This document shows, piece by piece, positions 61,289-64,000 of a DNA stretch of 64,000 nt. The notes beneath the pieces were generated by a model. It was not told the DNA's origin and made no database searches. It was given only the letters and a program-made list of their open reading frames with translations. A program made the position numbers and the translations under genes. Source of the DNA: Alphaproteobacteria bacterium (GTDB taxonomy: Bacteria; Pseudomonadota; Alphaproteobacteria; CACIAM-22H2); the NCBI GenBank assembly GCA_017308135.1, contig JAFKFM010000010.1:234296-298295 (forward strand). The letters run 5' to 3'. How positions within the stretch are numbered: position 1 is the stretch's first letter; the number at the start of each line of letters is the position of its first letter.

Positions 61289-62449
61289 CTACCAGTTCGT
61301 GACGGAGCCGTCGCGTCGCGTGAGATGCGGTGCTTCCCAGAAGCGCAGGCTTTGCGCGGCGATCGCCGCCTCGTTGACCTCGACGCCAAGCCCCGGCAGA
61401 TCGCTGACCGGATAATCGGCGCGGTCGAGCCGCGGCTGCACGGGGAAGTATTCCGCGCTGTCGAAGCCCTTGGCTTCGGGCACGCGCGTTTCGAGCCAGG
61501 CAAAATTCGGGATCGCCGCCGCCAGATGCACGGTCGCGGCCGTGCAGATGGGGCCGAGCGGGTTGTGCGGCATTAGGTCGACGTAGTGGGCTTCGCTCCA
61601 GCCGGCGACCTTCATCGCCTCCGTAATCCCGCCGACATTGCAGACGTCGAGCCGGTTGAACTGATGAATGCCGCGCTCGATATAGGGCAGGAACTGCCAT
61701 TTGCTGGCGAATTCCTCGCCGATCGCGAACGGCACCTGCGTCAGCGTGCGCAGCGACTCATAGGCTTCGGGCGTTTCGTCGCGGATCGGCTCCTCGAGGA
61801 AGTCGAGCGTGTCGCGCCCGAGCTTGGCGCAGAAGCTCGCCGCCTCGGCGACAGATAGGCGGTGGTGATAGTCGATCCCGAGCACGAGATCGCCGCCCAA
61901 CGTTTCGCGCGCCTTATTGAGCATCTTCGCCGTCGGGCCGATCGACTCGCGCGGCTCGAAAATGTCGCGGCTTTTCTGCCCGACAGGGAAGAAGCGGATC
62001 GCCTGCCAGCCTTGGGCCGCCAATTGGCGCGCGCGTTCGATCGCGACATCGCCTTCCGCCTCGTCGCCGGTCGAGGCGAAGGTCGGCACGCGGTCGCGCT
62101 GCTTGCCGCCAAGCAACTCGTAGACCGGTACGCCCAGCACCTTGCCCTTGATGTCGTGCAGCGCGATGTCGATCGCGGAGATCGCCGCCTGCAGCACCCG
62201 ACCGCCCTCGAAATACTGGCTGCGATAGGTTTCCTGCCAGATCCGGCCGATCTGCATCGGGTTCTGGCCGATCAGGAATTCCCGGTAATGCTCGATGGCG
62301 CCGGCCACGGCCTTTTCGCGGCCGCTCAAGCCGCTTTCGCCCCAGCCGAACACGCCTTGGTCGGTCTCGACCTTGACCAGCATCTGGTTCCGGATGCCGA
62401 CCCACACGGGATAGGGCTTGATCGCCGTGATCTTCAACTTCGCGGTCAT
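61289..62449 (-). CDS. Galactonate dehydratase-like enolase-superfamily enzyme
   Basis: The 386-residue enzyme has D193-x-H195 (G-I-D-Y-H), E219, E245 and H295 (P-H-N-P-L-G-P). Spacings match the D-galactonate dehydratase pattern (Asp/His 183/185, Glu 209, Glu 235, His 285, all shifted by ten), so a sugar-acid dehydratase giving a 2-keto-3-deoxy acid is likely. The K-x-K motif of other subgroups is replaced by R-F-F. It lies between an ABC transporter and an RraA-fold protein, which together suggest uptake, dehydration and cleavage. Confidence 0.87.
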   Translation of the reverse strand: MTAKLKITAIKPYPVWVGIRNQMLVKVETDQGVFGWGESGLSGREKAVAGAIEHYREFLIGQNPMQIGRIWQETYRSQYFEGGRVLQAAISAIDIALHDIKGKVLGVPVYELLGGKQRDRVPTFASTGDEAEGDVAIERARQLAAQGWQAIRFFPVGQKSRDIFEPRESIGPTAKMLNKARETLGGDLVLGIDYHHRLSVAEAASFCAKLGRDTLDFLEEPIRDETPEAYESLRTLTQVPFAIGEEFASKWQFLPYIERGIHQFNRLDVCNVGGITEAMKVAGWSEAHYVDLMPHNPLGPICTAATVHLAAAIPNFAWLETRVPEAKGFDSAEYFPVQPRLDRADYPVSDLPGLGVEVNEAAIAAQSLRFWEAPHLTRRDGSVTNW

Positions 62450-62465
62450 ACTAGAAATTCCTACG

Positions 62466-63563
62466 TCAATCCGCCTTGAGCGCCATTTGCGTGGCGCCGT
62501 CGAACAGGTGCATGCGCTCCTGATCGAATTCCAGCCAGATCGGCTGATCGGCTTCGACGGCGACATCCGGCGCCACGCTGATATTGACGATCGCGCCGGA
62601 CAGCATGGCTTGAACGAAGGTCACGTCGCCGGTCGGTTCGACCGTATAGGCCTTGGCCGGCACCGCGCCGGGGACCGCGACGGTAGAAAGCTTGATCGCC
62701 GAATGGCGCGCGCCGAGCACGACTTTGCCGGACGTCGCGCGCTGTACCTTGCGCGCGTTCTTGGGCGACAGCGCGACCGTCCAGCCTTCGGCGCCGGTCA
62801 ACACGGCGTTGCCGTCGCGCGTCGACGCCTCCAGCGGGATCAAGCTCATCGCCGGGCTGCCGATGAAGCTCGCGACGAACATATTCACCGGGTTGGCGAA
62901 CACTTTGGCGGGCGCGTCGTATTGCTGGAGGAAGCCGCCGCTCATCACCGCCAGCTTGTCCGCCATCGTCACGGCTTCGAGCTGGTCGTGCGTCACGTAG
63001 ATGATCGTCGCCTTCAGATCCTGGTGGAAACGCTTGATTTCGGAGCGCATCTGCACGCGCAGCTTGGCGTCGAGATTGGACAGCGGCTCGTCCATCAGGA
63101 ACACGGCCGGATCGCGCACCAGCGCGCGGCCCAGCGCCACGCGCTGCTGCTGGCCGCCGGACAATTCGCGCGGCTTGCGCTCCAGCAGATGCGTCATGTC
63201 GAGCATCTGCGCCGCTTGCTTGACCTTGCGGTCGATCTCCTCGCGCCCCAATTTGCGCATTTGCAGCGGGAAGGCGAGGTTGGCGTAGACGGTCTTTTGC
63301 GGATACAGCGCGTAATTCTGGAAGACCATCGCGATATCGCGATTCTTCGGATCGATATCGTTGACGACGCGATCGCCGATGACGATGTCGCCGGAGGTGA
63401 GCGACGTCAAACCCGCGACGAGATTGAGCGTCGTCGTCTTGCCGCAACCCGAGGGGCCGACAAGGGCGACGAACTCGCCGTCGTTGATCGTCAGGGACAC
63501 GTCGTTGACCGCCGTATAGGCGCCATACGTCTTGACGAGGTTCTTCAGAACTACATGGGCCAT
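62466..63563 (-). CDS. ABC transporter ATP-binding protein (UgpC/MalK-type)
   Basis: The 365-residue ATPase has Walker A G-P-S-G-C-G-K-T-T at 36-44, Q-loop V-F-Q-N-Y-A-L-Y-P, signature L-S-G-G-Q-Q-Q-R, Walker B V-F-L-M-D-E-P and T-H-D-Q-L-E-A, then a TOBE-type C-terminal domain from about 235. It follows the MalG-type permease and precedes the dehydratase gene by 16 bases. It is one of three such ATPases in the window; which of them serve the ATPase-less importers cannot be told. Confidence 0.93.
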   Translation of the reverse strand: MAHVVLKNLVKTYGAYTAVNDVSLTINDGEFVALVGPSGCGKTTTLNLVAGLTSLTSGDIVIGDRVVNDIDPKNRDIAMVFQNYALYPQKTVYANLAFPLQMRKLGREEIDRKVKQAAQMLDMTHLLERKPRELSGGQQQRVALGRALVRDPAVFLMDEPLSNLDAKLRVQMRSEIKRFHQDLKATIIYVTHDQLEAVTMADKLAVMSGGFLQQYDAPAKVFANPVNMFVASFIGSPAMSLIPLEASTRDGNAVLTGAEGWTVALSPKNARKVQRATSGKVVLGARHSAIKLSTVAVPGAVPAKAYTVEPTGDVTFVQAMLSGAIVNISVAPDVAVEADQPIWLEFDQERMHLFDGATQMALKAD

Positions 63564-63575
63564 ACGGCGAACTTT

Positions 63576-64000
63576 CTAGTGTTTGACCGCGCCCTCGGTG
63601 AGGGCGCGGACGAAGTAGCGTTGGAGCATGAGGAAGAGGACGACGACCGGCACGCTCATCATGAAACTCGCCGCCATCAGGCCAGGGAAGTCGGACGAGC
63701 TTTCGGAGAAGAAGCGCTGAATGCCGATCGGCAGAGTCAGGCGGTCGTTCCGGTTGATGAACGTGTAGGCGAAGATGTACTCGTTCCACGCCCCGATGAA
63801 GGAATAGATCGCCGTCGCGATGATGCCCGGCACCGACAGCGGCATGACGATCAGCAGGAACGCCTGGAAGCGCGAGGCGCCGTCGATACGCGCGGCTTGT
63901 TCGAGCTGGTAGGGAATGTTGTCGTAGAACCCTTTCAGCAGCCAGATCGCGAGCGGCAGGCCGAACGTCAGATAGGTCAAGATCAGCGACCCGTGCGTGT
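63576..64000 (-). CDS. ABC transporter permease (MalG-type), 5' part outside window
   Basis: The frame is open to the window edge, so the N-terminal part is missing; 140 or so residues remain. They include the coupling region Y-Q-L-E-Q-A-A-R-I-D-G-A-S and end L-T-E-G-A-V-K-H, near the usual G-A-V-K-G. Several hydrophobic segments are visible. It is the first visible gene of the minus-strand sugar-acid operon; binding protein and MalF partner should lie beyond the right edge. Confidence 0.85.
   Translation of the reverse strand, partial: THGSLILTYLTFGLPLAIWLLKGFYDNIPYQLEQAARIDGASRFQAFLLIVMPLSVPGIIATAIYSFIGAWNEYIFAYTFINRNDRLTLPIGIQRFFSESSSDFPGLMAASFMMSVPVVVLFLMLQRYFVRALTEGAVKH

Noticed and set aside
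1..64000. CRISPR arrays, insertion sequences, prophage or toxin-antitoxin genes
   Set aside because: No regularly spaced repeats, transposase, integrase or phage-like genes were seen in the window.

Overview
The window is GC-rich, densely coded DNA with short intergenic gaps and many ATGA/GTGA/TTGA stop-start overlaps. It looks like the chromosome or a large replicon of a free-living alphaproteobacterium. A Rhodospirillales or Azospirillum-like relative is my inference from protein character (UgpC-type ABC importers, TRAP transporters, an L-2-keto-3-deoxyarabonate dehydratase-like protein). No sequence search was run. I see no rRNA, complete tRNA, CRISPR array or insertion sequence.

Layout: (1) 1-3524, end of a sugar ABC operon (binding protein, two permeases, ATPase). 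(2) 3649-9406, a second ABC operon with its own DeoR regulator and a terminal inositol-monophosphatase-family enzyme. (3) 9465-9530, a tRNA-like 3' tail and a terminator. (4) 9552-18741 (minus), a DeoR regulator, HpcH/HpaI aldolase and FGGY kinase, then a GntR regulator, an ABC importer without an ATPase and two tandem sialidase-fold (BNR) proteins. (5) 18742-19260, decayed gene remnants. (6) 19245-28456, a MocR regulator lacking the PLP lysine, divergent from a TRAP transporter, GMC oxidoreductase, aldehyde dehydrogenase and enolase-superfamily enzyme; a GlcG-like protein lies convergent. (7) 28588-31499, a GntR regulator, glucarate-dehydratase-like enzyme and RraA-fold protein. (8) 31573-38755, a GntR regulator, a second ATPase-less ABC importer and three oxidoreductases. 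(9) 38866-48089 (minus), a complete Mrp Na+/H+ antiporter operon whose G subunit is fused to a universal-stress-like domain, followed by a histidine kinase and an NtrC-type regulator. (10) 48252-57820, an arabino-oligosaccharide cassette: L-KDA dehydratase, peptide-type ABC importer, GH51 arabinofuranosidase and an ArsR-type regulator with a large extra domain. (11) 57881-59434, an amidohydrolase with its ribosome site inside a hairpin. (12) 59445-64000 (minus), a sugar-acid operon: permease, ATPase, galactonate-dehydratase-like enzyme, RraA-fold protein and DHDPS-family enzyme.

The common theme is scavenging of plant-type sugars and sugar acids. Importers feed oxidation or dehydration to 2-keto-3-deoxy acids, which aldolase or dehydratase enzymes then process. 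Most modules carry a local GntR, DeoR, MocR or ArsR regulator, and several have clear palindromic or repeated operators. Two importers lack an ATPase while three UgpC-type ATPases lie nearby, so sharing is plausible. The Mrp/two-component block is the one housekeeping-like segment between the catabolic modules.
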